From assembly GCF_019669985.1 (NCBI RefSeq), contig NZ_AP019782.1, positions 3,900,001-3,964,000 on the forward strand: DNA of 64,000 nt, in the 5' to 3' direction. The stretch comes from Methylogaea oryzae (GTDB lineage: Bacteria > Pseudomonadota > Gammaproteobacteria > Methylococcales > Methylococcaceae). The position numbers were made by a program, and so were the translations under genes. The notes under the pieces are model-generated. The model saw nothing but the letters and a program-made list of their open reading frames with translations. It was not told the origin of the DNA and did not search any database. Below, piece by piece: positions 55,041 through 63,287 of this stretch (positions within the stretch are counted from its first letter, which is position 1; every line of letters begins with the position of its first letter).

Positions 55041-57419
55041 TCACTGGGTGAGGGACAAAAACAACTGCGGCAACCGCTCGGGCAACCGTTGGATGCGATC
55101 GACCACCGTGTAGTTGTTGCGGCCGAAAATGTCAGCCACATACTGGTCGGCCAGGGGATCCAGGGTGATGCAATAACTGGCGATGCCCCGCATGGACAGT
55201 TCCTCCACCGCTTTGCGGGCGTCGGCGCACAGGTAGGCGGGGTCTTCCACGTCGATGTCGGCCGGTTCGCCGTCGCTGAGCAGCAACAGCAGCTTTTTGC
55301 CGGCGGAACGCGCCGCCAGGTAGTGGCCGGCATGGCGCAGGGCCGCGCCCATGCGGGTGGACAACGCGCCCTGCATGCCGGCCAGGCGGGCTTTCACGGT
55401 GTCGTCCCAGGGTTCGCCGAACCCCTTGAAGTGGAAATAGCGCACCTCGTGGCGGGTGTTGGAAGCGAAGCCGGCGATGGCCAGGGGATCGCCCATGGCG
55501 CTCACCGCTTCCGCCAGCAGGGACACGGCTTCCTGGCTCAGTTGCAGGATGGAGGACCGGCAGCCGGCCGGCGTCTCGTTGACGGACTGGGACAGGTCCA
55601 ACAGCAGCATCACGGCGAAATCGCGGCCGTCGTGTTTATGGCTGTAATGGATGCGGGGGTCCGGCGTGCCGCCGGATTTGTAGTCGATGACGGCGCGGAT
55701 GGCCACGTCCAAATCCAGCTCGGAGCCTTCCTCCTGATAACGCACCCGCGCGTGCTGCTGCGGCTTGATCAGGTCCACCACGCGCTTCAGCCGCTTCAGC
55801 AACGGACTGTGCTTGTCCAACAGCCGGTCGATGGCCCCCGCCTCGCCGGCGGTTTGCAGGGACTCATACACCGTCACCCAGTCCGGCCGGTAATACTGCG
55901 CTTCCCGGTCCCACTCCGGGTGATGCCGCGCCAGGCCGGCGGGCTGGCGATCTTCTTCGGCCTTGGGATTGGCGGCGGCGTGGTCGGAGTGGAAATCGTC
56001 CTCCTCCTCGGTATCCTCCAGGAATATCCACAAGTAGCGGTTGTCGTCCCGGTAGCTCGCCTCGGTGTCGGTGAAATATACCTTGGGATACCGGAACGTC
56101 TCATTGTGCGTCCGCACCAGGTACTCCACGCCCAAGTCCGTGGCGATGGCGGTGTCGTGGGGAGCGGCGGCCATACGCTGATGGAAACGCTGCACGAATT
56201 CCAACAATACCGGATCGGTGTAAGGATGGCCGGGGTCCAGCAGCGCCCGCGACAGCATGGCCGCCAGGTGGCGGATGGGCGAATGGTCGGCCGGGCAGGC
56301 GCCTTCCTTCGGTATCGGATGCAGCGCCTGCCACAGCCGCCGCAGGCCCGGATAGCGCGCCATGGCCAGGTGCTCGACGCGGGCGTCCTCGAACACCTCG
56401 ATGAAAATCTGCTGGTAGCGGTTGTAGTTGTCGGCGATGAAAGGCCGGCTCCACAGCCGATGGGCCGACAAGTGGGCCAGCAGGGCGCGGTAGCGGTCGA
56501 TGCCGCGTATGAGTGGCTCCCTCTTCCCTCGGGAGAGGGTTGGGGTGAGGGGGGGCAAAGGGCCACGGCTTTCTAATTCCCTCATCCCGGCCTTCTCCCG
56601 AGGGGAGAAGGGGTTGTCTCCGTTCCTAGGCTCCTGGGCAGAGTTAGGGATAAGGGTGCTAAAAACGTCGTCGTAAACGTCCGGCAGGTGGATGCCGCGT
56701 TTATCCAGATGAGGGCGGGGGCGGCGCTCGATGTCGAAGGCCAGGGAATAGGGATGCAGCTCCGCGTCGCTGTCCCAGAACGCCCGCAGGTACAGGCGCA
56801 GCCGCCGTTCGTGGTCGGCGAAGAGCGTGCCGTGGCGTTCCCGCTGCAACGCCGCGCGGCTGTCGGCCGATTGCAGGGTGAAGTAGTCGCCGATGCGGTG
56901 CGGCTGGTCGCGGTAGGCGCGCAGGCCGTAATCGACCCAGTTGCGCAAGCCGCCCAGGGACAGCTGGCCCAGCAAATAATCGCTGCGTTCCAGCAGCAGC
57001 GGCAACACCGCCGGCGCCTGGCCGGCCAGCCGTTCCACCAGGCCCAGGTAATCGCCCAGCAGGGCCGGCTCCACCAGCCGCCGGGCGCAGGCCGGCAGCC
57101 GCGCCAGCAAGGGGGCGATGGCCTTGGGCGCGCCGGCCCGCGACAAATGCCGGGCCAGCTCCGCCACCGGGGCGATCACCGCCTCGCCGGCCAGGGCCGC
57201 CACCTGGGGCATTTCCTGCAGGAAAATCAGCGGCAGCTCCTGGCCGCGGCCCAGCCCGGCGATGAGCGAAGCGCCTTCCAGCCAGGCGTCCACCCCGGCC
57301 GGCGACATGACGCCGAGCGCTTCTTCCAGGCAGCCGGGAAAAATTTCCTCCACCCGCGGCGCGTTGCAGCGCAGCTTTTGGCGGTATTCCTGGATGAGGC
57401 GGGTTTCGAGCATGGTCAC
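55041..57419 (-). CDS. cbbO: RuBisCO activase subunit CbbO (VWA-domain protein)
   Basis: 792 residues, in the size range of CbbO. The C-terminal von Willebrand A domain carries the MIDAS motif DLSQS (within VMLLLDLSQSVN) and later residues LLLLLSDGEPADID. With CbbQ it forms the CbbQO complex that removes inhibitory sugar phosphates from RuBisCO, CbbO binding RuBisCO through the VWA domain. Residues about 258-303 (AQEPRNGDNPFSPREKAGMR and on) are coded by two palindromic repeats and seem an insertion. NorD is a close relative; the cbbM gene in the window favours CbbO. Confidence 0.88.
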   Translation of the reverse strand: MTMLETRLIQEYRQKLRCNAPRVEEIFPGCLEEALGVMSPAGVDAWLEGASLIAGLGRGQELPLIFLQEMPQVAALAGEAVIAPVAELARHLSRAGAPKAIAPLLARLPACARRLVEPALLGDYLGLVERLAGQAPAVLPLLLERSDYLLGQLSLGGLRNWVDYGLRAYRDQPHRIGDYFTLQSADSRAALQRERHGTLFADHERRLRLYLRAFWDSDAELHPYSLAFDIERRPRPHLDKRGIHLPDVYDDVFSTLIPNSAQEPRNGDNPFSPREKAGMRELESRGPLPPLTPTLSRGKREPLIRGIDRYRALLAHLSAHRLWSRPFIADNYNRYQQIFIEVFEDARVEHLAMARYPGLRRLWQALHPIPKEGACPADHSPIRHLAAMLSRALLDPGHPYTDPVLLEFVQRFHQRMAAAPHDTAIATDLGVEYLVRTHNETFRYPKVYFTDTEASYRDDNRYLWIFLEDTEEEDDFHSDHAAANPKAEEDRQPAGLARHHPEWDREAQYYRPDWVTVYESLQTAGEAGAIDRLLDKHSPLLKRLKRVVDLIKPQQHARVRYQEEGSELDLDVAIRAVIDYKSGGTPDPRIHYSHKHDGRDFAVMLLLDLSQSVNETPAGCRSSILQLSQEAVSLLAEAVSAMGDPLAIAGFASNTRHEVRYFHFKGFGEPWDDTVKARLAGMQGALSTRMGAALRHAGHYLAARSAGKKLLLLLSDGEPADIDVEDPAYLCADARKAVEELSMRGIASYCITLDPLADQYVADIFGRNNYTVVDRIQRLPERLPQLFLSLTQ
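56511..56648. repeat. Double palindromic repeat inside cbbO, type A
   Basis: Two copies in tandem. The first is CTTCCCTCGGGAGAGGG, TTGGGGTGAGGGGGG, an inverse match to the lhr type A element. The second is CCCTCATCCCGGCCTTCTCC, CGAGGGGAGAAGGGG. Their joint length keeps the cbbO frame open. Confidence 0.8.
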
Positions 57420-57444
57420 GCCCTGGCTGGCCGGAACGGCGGCG

Positions 57445-58248
57445 TCAGTCGAAATAGCTGTCGATGGCGTGCTCCAGCGTGTCGCGGATGTCGGCGTCGT
57501 CGGTGATGGGGCGCGACAGGGCCATGCGGCAGGCGGCGCGGGGGGCGATGTTCTGGCCGATCAGCTGGCCGGCGTACACCAGCAAACGGGTGGAGATGCC
57601 TTCCTCCAGGCCGTGGCCCTTGAGCTTGCGAGCGCGGTGGGCGATCTGCACCAGCTTGGCGGCGGTGTCGCTATCGATACCCGTTTCCTTGGTCACGATG
57701 GCCTGTTCCGTCTCGGCGTCGGCATAGTCGAATTCCAGCGCGGCGAAGCGCTGCTTGGTGGACTGTTTCAAGTCCTTCATCAAGGTCTGGTAGCCGGGAT
57801 TGAAGGAGATCACCAGCTGGAAATCGGCGTGGGCTTCGATCAGCTCGCCCTTCTTGTCCAGGGGCAGGGTGCGGCGGTAGTCGGTGAGGGGGTGGATCAC
57901 CACGGTGGTGTCCTTGCGCGCCTCGACGACTTCGTCGAGATAGCAAATGGCGCCGATGCGCGCCGCCAGGGTCAGCGGGCCGTCCTGCCAGCGGGTGCCG
58001 TCCTTGTCCAACAGGTAACGGCCGACCAGGTCGGAAGCCGTCATGTCCTCGTTGCAGGCCACGGTGATGAGCGGCTTGCCCAGCTTCCAGGCCATGTATT
58101 CGACGAAGCGGGACTTGCCGCAGCCGGTGGGGCCTTTGAGCATGACGGGCAAGCGGGCGGCGTAGGCGGCTTCGTACAGGGCGATTTCTTCGCCCTGGGC
58201 CCGGTAATAAGGCGCCTGGGAAATGCGGTATTGCTCAATGTCGATCAC
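57445..58248 (-). CDS. cbbQ: RuBisCO activase AAA+ ATPase CbbQ
   Basis: 267 residues from a GTG start at 58248, preceded by GGAG 7 nt away; this matches the length of CbbQ proteins. The alternative ATG at 58293 would place an intrinsic-terminator-like hairpin inside the coding part and add 15 unlike residues. MoxR-type AAA+ core: Walker A GPTGCGKS (39-46), Walker B ICYLDEVVEA, SFNPGYQ in the sensor region. It powers CbbQO remodelling of inhibited RuBisCO. It lies 25 bp upstream of cbbO. The close relative NorQ cannot be excluded by motif alone. Confidence 0.9.
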   Translation of the reverse strand: MIDIEQYRISQAPYYRAQGEEIALYEAAYAARLPVMLKGPTGCGKSRFVEYMAWKLGKPLITVACNEDMTASDLVGRYLLDKDGTRWQDGPLTLAARIGAICYLDEVVEARKDTTVVIHPLTDYRRTLPLDKKGELIEAHADFQLVISFNPGYQTLMKDLKQSTKQRFAALEFDYADAETEQAIVTKETGIDSDTAAKLVQIAHRARKLKGHGLEEGISTRLLVYAGQLIGQNIAPRAACRMALSRPITDDADIRDTLEHAIDSYFD

Positions 58249-58259
58249 GATCCGGCTCC

Positions 58260-58290
58260 AAAAAATGGGCGGTTGCCTAAGCAACCGCCC
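58260..58290 (-). terminator. Terminator-like hairpin (candidate attenuator) before cbbQ
   Basis: On the minus strand GGGCGGTTGC, loop TTAG, GCAACCGCCC, then A and six T. The T-run directly abuts the GGAG Shine-Dalgarno sequence of cbbQ. This leaves no room for a promoter between hairpin and gene, so the cbbQO transcript must start upstream and read through. Confidence 0.75.
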
Positions 58291-58468
58291 CAAGGGAGAT
58301 CGATCCCGCTAGGTAGGGTGGGATCAATGGGTTGGCAATGGCCGAGTAGTTTAGTGGGAAAACCAGCCGACTAAAAGTCGGGCCTTACGATCGTTTGCAA
58401 AGGCGCCATGGATTTCGTCGCCGCGAGCAGCGAGGGGCGAAAAGGATCGGCGCATCCCTGCCACTGGT

Positions 58469-58849
58469 CTAAACGATCTTGCAGCGGATCCAAGCGTCCT
58501 CGTCGAAGCCGTAAATGGCGCACAGGCGATGGTAGCCGTCGGCGATGACGACTTTGCCGTTCTTCTCGTCCCTGACCAGCAGCAACGGCGAAAGCGGCGT
58601 TCCGTTCTTGATCTTCTTCCTGTCTTTCTCCACGTGGGAGTTGCTGACCCCCAGTAGCGACAGCTGCGACGCCCGGAATATGTCTTTCGCCTTGAATTGA
58701 ACGATTTCCGCGGCTTTGAGCCGGGAGACCAGTTTTGCGGTCTCCGCTTCCCCGAAGAGAAGCAGCAAATAGGATTTTGCGGCGGGATAGTCATGCTCCT
58801 CGACATCGTCGAGCCACGTTATGCCATCGCCGTCTTTCATCTTATTCAT
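58469..58849 (-). CDS. ParB/Srx-like small protein
   Basis: 126 residues from the ATG at 58849, with GAGG upstream. The C-terminal half has LSPLLLVRDEKNGKVVIADG followed by YHRLCAIY, the pattern of the ParB/sulfiredoxin fold (I/V-x-DGxHR). No DNA-binding helix-turn-helix is seen. The N-terminus (DYPAAKSYLLLLFGEAETAK) is acidic and helical. Function unknown. It precedes cbbQ, 220 bp away on the same strand, with the hairpin described between them. Confidence 0.6.
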   Translation of the reverse strand: MNKMKDGDGITWLDDVEEHDYPAAKSYLLLLFGEAETAKLVSRLKAAEIVQFKAKDIFRASQLSLLGVSNSHVEKDRKKIKNGTPLSPLLLVRDEKNGKVVIADGYHRLCAIYGFDEDAWIRCKIV

Positions 58850-58937
58850 CGGGAACCTCGATTGCCGCCGGGGCATTAGACGGGATACCGGCGCTTTTTA
58901 GCCCGGCGCCGCTTGGACGTCAACGTGGCCGACGGCG

Positions 58938-59426
58938 TCAATCCCGCAGCCATTGCACCATGTGCGGGAAAGGGGGAACGCCGTGCTGTTGGGCCCGCTC
59001 CGTCTCCCAGGTCAATCCCATCCACTGCAACAGCGGCACCCCGAAATAGCGGCCTTCGGAGAAATTTTCCAGCAACGACGCGGCGGCGCCCTTGTAGCCG
59101 TGGGGGTGGAACAACAGGGCCGGATCGAGGCCGAGATGCAAAGTCGCCGCCCAGGACCAGGCGATGGCGGCCAGCTCGTCGCCGGCGTTCTTGCTGACGT
59201 CGTTGTACAGCCGGCCGCGCTTTTCCGCCGGCGCCACCGCCAAATGCCCCGCCTCGTGCAGGATATCCCCCGGCGAAACCAGCTTCGCCTCGTCGATCCG
59301 CAGCGTGCCGTGATCCACCAAGATACCGGGGAGCACGGTTTGCTCGGCAATTTCCCCCGGGACGACCCCGATACCGATGCCGGTCAAAAATTCGGCGATT
59401 TTGCTATTGATCGGGTTGTCGAACAT
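58938..59426 (-). CDS. Zincin-like protein of unknown function
   Basis: 162 residues from the ATG at 59426, with AAGGAG upstream. DILHEAGHLAVAP contains an HExxH metallopeptidase motif at about residues 57-61. The sequence begins MFDNPINSKIAEFLTGIGIG. AIAWSWAATLHLGLDPALLF is a hydrophobic segment, and GAAASLLENFSEGRYFGVPL follows. The protein has no signal peptide and is short for a peptidase, so activity is unproven. Nothing known ties it to neighbouring genes. Confidence 0.65.
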   Translation of the reverse strand: MFDNPINSKIAEFLTGIGIGVVPGEIAEQTVLPGILVDHGTLRIDEAKLVSPGDILHEAGHLAVAPAEKRGRLYNDVSKNAGDELAAIAWSWAATLHLGLDPALLFHPHGYKGAAASLLENFSEGRYFGVPLLQWMGLTWETERAQQHGVPPFPHMVQWLRD

Positions 59427-59654
59427 GGAACGCTCCTTGTGGCTTTTTCGCGGACGGGCCGGGGTATTATGATGCAATACGCCCGCGCCGAGCGCTTGGC
59501 GGCGGCGCGGGAGAATCCTCCCGAGCGGAAATGGAGACACCGGCAGGGATCCTGTCGTATGCTTGTCTCCCATCGACAGACGGATAACCGAGGCTTGAGC
59601 CGTTGCGCCTCAAACATTCCACGCCCCGTTCACCGAACCAAGGAACCGATACAT

Positions 59655-59846
59655 ATGAGTACCAGCCATGTTTCGTCCTCCGGCGCGGCCGCCTTGCTGC
59701 AAGCGGCGCAGCAAGTCCAAAACCGGGTTCATCGGCAGGCGGCGGCCATCCAGCAAGTCGTCGAACACCCCAACCTTCCCGGCAGCGAAGTCAGAAGCAG
59801 CAGCAGCAGCGACACCCCGAGCGCTCCCATCGATATCTGGGCGTGA
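59655..59846 (+). CDS. Small Ser/Gln-rich protein, hypothetical
   Basis: 63 residues. ATG at 59655 with AAGGAAC upstream. The N-terminal helix AAALLQAAQQVQNRVHRQAA is amphipathic; the tail EVRSSSSSDTPSAPIDIWA is disordered. No family recognised. It is the only plus-strand gene between speD and the end of the window, divergent from the zincin-like gene. Confidence 0.5.
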   Translation: MSTSHVSSSGAAALLQAAQQVQNRVHRQAAAIQQVVEHPNLPGSEVRSSSSSDTPSAPIDIWA

Positions 59847-59982
59847 GGCGATAGCCCGAGAGGCCGAAGGGCGGGACCGCCCGTCAAGCACGGGGGAGAC
59901 TCGCGGCATCCCCCGGCGCTTATGGCCTAATCACGGCCTTTCCGCCGTAGCCCGCTGGGCGCACAGCGGCCCAGCCCGACCG

Positions 59983-60678
59983 TCACCGCTGCTCGCCCCT
60001 ATTCCGCCGCGCCTGGGCCTCGGCGATCTTCTGCATCTTCCAGTCGCGGTGCCGATTCATGATCTCCAGCACCTCCCGGGGACTATCCGTGACGGAGATC
60101 ACCTCCAGCTCGTCTTCGGAGATCAGGCCTTCCGTCAGCAGCGTGCCTTTTACCCAGTCGAGTAGCCCGCCCCAAAACTGGGAGCCGAACAGGATGAGGG
60201 GCAGGGGGTAAATTTTGTGGGTTTGCATCAAGGTGAGCGCTTCGAAGAATTCGTCCAGGGTGCCGAAGCCGCCGGGCATGCATACGTAGCCCATGGAATA
60301 CTTCACGAACATCACCTTGCGGGCGAAGAAATAGCGAAACGTCAGGCCGATGGACTGATAGGGATTGGGGTGCTGCTCGTGGGGCAACTCGATGTTCAGG
60401 CCCACCGAGCCGCCGTGCTGCTGGAAAGCGCCTTTGTTGGCGGCTTCCATGATGCCGGGACCGCCGCCGCTGATGACCGTATAGCCGTCGTCGGCCAGCA
60501 GTTCCGCCACTTTCTGGGCGGCGAGGTAGTAAGGATGGTCGGGCTTGATGCGGGCGGAACCGAAAATGGAAACGCCCCAGCGGACATCGGACAGTTTGTC
60601 GAATCCTTCGGTGAATTCGCTAAGGATCCTGAACATGCGCCAGGATTCGTTGCCCTTGAGATCTTCGATCATTGCCAC
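59983..60678 (-). CDS. LOG-family (TIGR00730) putative nucleotide phosphoribohydrolase
   Basis: 231 residues. Rossmann-like fold with VISGGGPGIMEAANKGAFQQ and CMPGGFGTLDEFFEALTLM, the PGGxGTxxE motif of cytokinin riboside 5'-monophosphate phosphoribohydrolases (LOG). Bacterial members cleave nucleoside monophosphates. An N-terminal segment (FRILSEFTEGFDKLSDVRWG) precedes, as in the longer LOG type. The internal Met three codons in is an alternative start. Confidence 0.9.
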   Translation of the reverse strand: MAMIEDLKGNESWRMFRILSEFTEGFDKLSDVRWGVSIFGSARIKPDHPYYLAAQKVAELLADDGYTVISGGGPGIMEAANKGAFQQHGGSVGLNIELPHEQHPNPYQSIGLTFRYFFARKVMFVKYSMGYVCMPGGFGTLDEFFEALTLMQTHKIYPLPLILFGSQFWGGLLDWVKGTLLTEGLISEDELEVISVTDSPREVLEIMNRHRDWKMQKIAEAQARRNRGEQR

Positions 60679-60859
60679 CCCGGTTGGTTGGAGGAAAATC
60701 CGGCGCAGCGGCCCTTCGCCCCCGGCACCGTGGCGGCATTATGCCATGGCGGGCCGCAGGCCCCACGGATTGCCGCAAGGCGACGCGGCCGAACCAACCG
60801 AGCGAACAACGCGCGGCTCCCTCCTGCCGCCGAACGGCGGAATTAAAGTCGCCGCCGAC

Positions 60860-61249
60860 TCAAGCCGGTTCGAGCGCCGCCATGGTGAATTTGACCTGAT
60901 CGAATTCTTCCTGCAATTCTTCACCGAACTCCAGAATCATGTCGTCTTCCGGGTCGTGCAGCCAGCGCGCGTGCACCACGTTGTCGGCATCGCTGGCGCC
61001 GTTCAACAGGGCGAACAGATTGAACAGCATTTTGGTGCTGGCGCTGTTGAAGTATTTCAACTCCACCACCACGTCGATCATCAGGCCGTTGGCGGCGCCC
61101 AAAAACGATTCCAGGCGGGTCAGAATCGGTTCGTAGAATTGCGCCGCATTTTCCGGAAAGGATTCGCCGCGAAGCACGAGGGAGTTTTGCGAAAAACGAA
61201 AATCCACTTCCGGCGAACACTCGGTGGCGGGAATATGTAAATCGGTCAT
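60860..61249 (-). CDS. siaC: SiaC (DUF1987) phosphorylation-target protein
   Basis: 129 residues, matching DUF1987/SiaC: EVDFRFSQNSLVLRGESFPE, then VVVELKYFNSASTKMLFNLF. In Pseudomonas, SiaC is phosphorylated by SiaB at a Thr following YFN and activates the diguanylate cyclase SiaD; here the residue after YFN is Ser69. Last gene of the sia unit, 12 bp after siaB. The SiaD partner is not present in the window. Confidence 0.88.
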   Translation of the reverse strand: MTDLHIPATECSPEVDFRFSQNSLVLRGESFPENAAQFYEPILTRLESFLGAANGLMIDVVVELKYFNSASTKMLFNLFALLNGASDADNVVHARWLHDPEDDMILEFGEELQEEFDQVKFTMAALEPA

Positions 61250-61261
61250 GGCTATTCTCCT

Positions 61262-61822
61262 TCAGATATTGGCCTTCAGATAGAAAGATACGTGGTCGCC
61301 CGCCGTTTCCCCGGCATCGACAAAGGAATATTCGATGGGGCTGGTGGCCTCGCGCGCCACGGTCAAAAAACCCAGTCCGGCGCCTTTGCTGTCCGCATCG
61401 GTCGCGCCTCTCAGCTGCTGCCTGTATGCCTCCTTGATTTCCTGGGTGGTCATTTGGCAAATGGGGTCCAGGCGTTCCCGCAGCACCGGCACCCTGGCGC
61501 GGGCGACGGAATTGCCGCACAACACGAAATAGCCGGCCTGGCCGACACCGACCGCCATGGTGCCGTAACGCACTTCGCGATCCACCGCGTCGGCATCGGT
61601 TACCCGATCTTCCGAGTAATGGACCACGTTTTGCGCCATTTCCACGAAAGCGGAAAAAATCTTTCTCGCCGTGGAACCGGTAACGCCGTTGGCTTGCAGT
61701 TTATGTTTCAACATATCCGACATGGCGGTGACGATGCTTTGCGAAAAGCCGCCCGTGTAATAAAACAGCACGCCGGCGTTTTGCGCCGCTTGATTGAACG
61801 TATTTAATGCGTTGATTTCCAT
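61262..61822 (-). CDS. siaB: SiaB-type protein kinase (DUF6272)
   Basis: 186 residues. An HATPase-like domain is seen: FSAFVEMAQNVVHYSED as the N-box, and GAGLGFLTVAREAT as the G-box. The family phosphorylates SiaC. It starts with MEINALNTFNQAAQNAGVLF. It lies 35 bp downstream of siaA and 12 bp upstream of siaC. Confidence 0.86.
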   Translation of the reverse strand: MEINALNTFNQAAQNAGVLFYYTGGFSQSIVTAMSDMLKHKLQANGVTGSTARKIFSAFVEMAQNVVHYSEDRVTDADAVDREVRYGTMAVGVGQAGYFVLCGNSVARARVPVLRERLDPICQMTTQEIKEAYRQQLRGATDADSKGAGLGFLTVAREATSPIEYSFVDAGETAGDHVSFYLKANI

Positions 61823-61857
61823 GAGTCATGCCTATATTGGCCGAGCCGGATCGGCGG

Positions 61858-63105
61858 TTAAACGCGAAACCCCAGCAAGGTAACGTCGTCGCGCCGCTCT
61901 TCCTGGCCCTGGTATTGGTGAAAAGCCTGGATGATGGCCGCTTCCTGTCGCGCCATGGGTTGCCCCCGGTGCGTTTGAATCAGTTGTTTCAAGCGCTTTT
62001 TGCCGAAGGCGATGCGCCGCTCGCCGCCGATCTGGTCGACGATGCCGTCCGAGGTAGCGTAAACGCAGCAATCCTCCGCCAAGCGCATCTCCTGGTTGGT
62101 CCAGCCGTAGTCGGGGGGCGTGTCGCGGTATCCCACCCCTTTGCGGTCGCCGTCCAGCTGCAACACTTCTTCCTCCCCCGCCGCGCTGATGTACAACGGC
62201 GTGCGGGCGCCGGCATATACCAGCCGGCGCCGCTGGGGTTCGCACCACAGGAAGGCGGCGTCCATGCCGTCGTCGGTTTGCAGTTCGTTGTCCTCGCGGG
62301 CCGCGCCGCCGAACTGTCCCAGGGTTTCCTTCACCGTCACGTTCATCCGGCCCAGCAGGCCGGCCGGATCGCGGCAGCTGTCCTGGTCCAGCAAATGGTC
62401 CAAGGTGGAGGCCATGATCATGGTCATGAAAGCGCCGGGCACGCCGTGGCCGGTGCAGTCGATGACGGCGGCGAAAAAGCCGTCGGCGTGTTGGGCGAAG
62501 TGGTAGAAGTCGCCGCCCACCACGTCGCGAGGCGCCCAGTGGATGAAGTGGTCGCCCAAAGCGGCTTTCATTTGCTGCTTGAAGGGACGTAAATAGGATT
62601 TTTGTATCAAGCTGGCGTAGTCGATGCTTTCCATCACCAGCCGGTTCTTATGGGCCTGCAGGCTGGACAACGCCCGCATCAGGTCGAAGCCGGTGCCGAT
62701 GCCCAGGTAGTCGTCGCCGTCGGTCACGATGAAGCCGTCGTTCAGCGCCTTGCTGCCGGCTTGCACCGCCATGAAGCTCAGGTCTTGCAGCGTCGTGTGC
62801 TGATCCACCAAGAGGGGCGACTTGTCCATGAAGGCGATGCAGCTTTTGCGCGCAAAAATTTCCCGGCGGAAGGGCTTCGCCAGATTGTCCATGAACATGT
62901 TGCGGTTGATCAGGCCTATGGGCAGCCGCCCTTCCACCACCGGCAGCGCCGCCACGCCGGCGTGGTCGGTGAAAATTTGCAGCACCTCTTCGGTGGTCTG
63001 ATCCGGATTCGCCACCGGCGCATTGATAAGCAAATCCTTAGCGAACCCCGGCCGGGCGTGGGCGCTTGGTTTGGGAGAAATCTCGACAGCGCTATGGGAG
63101 GTCAT
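61858..63105 (-). CDS. siaA: SiaA-like SpoIIE/PP2C phosphatase with N-terminal CBS domains
   Basis: 415 residues. The C-terminal PP2C phosphatase (about 185-415) has the metal-binding RDVVGGDFYHF, VIDCTGHGVPGAFMTM, ATSDGIVDQIGG and RRDDVTLLGF motifs. Pseudomonas SiaA has an N-terminal membrane sensor; here residues about 20-150 look like a CBS pair (LLINAPVANPDQTTEEVLQI, HAGVAALPVVEGRLPIGLIN). The phosphatase would dephosphorylate SiaC. It is the first gene of the unit, with a Pho-box-like element upstream. Confidence 0.85.
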   Translation of the reverse strand: MTSHSAVEISPKPSAHARPGFAKDLLINAPVANPDQTTEEVLQIFTDHAGVAALPVVEGRLPIGLINRNMFMDNLAKPFRREIFARKSCIAFMDKSPLLVDQHTTLQDLSFMAVQAGSKALNDGFIVTDGDDYLGIGTGFDLMRALSSLQAHKNRLVMESIDYASLIQKSYLRPFKQQMKAALGDHFIHWAPRDVVGGDFYHFAQHADGFFAAVIDCTGHGVPGAFMTMIMASTLDHLLDQDSCRDPAGLLGRMNVTVKETLGQFGGAAREDNELQTDDGMDAAFLWCEPQRRRLVYAGARTPLYISAAGEEEVLQLDGDRKGVGYRDTPPDYGWTNQEMRLAEDCCVYATSDGIVDQIGGERRIAFGKKRLKQLIQTHRGQPMARQEAAIIQAFHQYQGQEERRDDVTLLGFRV

Positions 63106-63183
63106 GTTTTTCCACCGCTATACAGGGGTTATCGGGTGGAGCGGCGGATTTTATGCGGCCGCTCCCAGCCACTACGGAGCGGT

Positions 63184-63217
63184 AACATAACGATGTTTGA
63201 TGACAGTTTTATGTAAG
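63184..63217 (-). promoter_or_regulatory. Candidate Pho box and promoter for siaABC
   Basis: On the minus strand CTTACAT (63217-63211), AAAA, CTGTCAT (63206-63200) matches the Pho-box consensus of two CTGTCAT repeats 4 bp apart: 5 of 7 and 7 of 7 bases. Ten bases further, TATGTT (63189-63184) is a fair -10 element. The spacing agrees with PhoB-activated promoters. The siaA start is about 80 bp downstream. Confidence 0.55.
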
Positions 63218-63287
63218 CGGCGGCGCAAGCGCCGTCGCCGGGAGACAGGAGGGCGGGAATCGGCCCGGCCGCTGACGCGGCACGCCG

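Noticed and set aside
55041-58248. NorQ/NorD (nitric oxide reductase accessory) assignment
   Set aside because: Related families, but no norB/norC in the window and form II RuBisCO is present, so CbbQ/CbbO fits better; not fully excluded.
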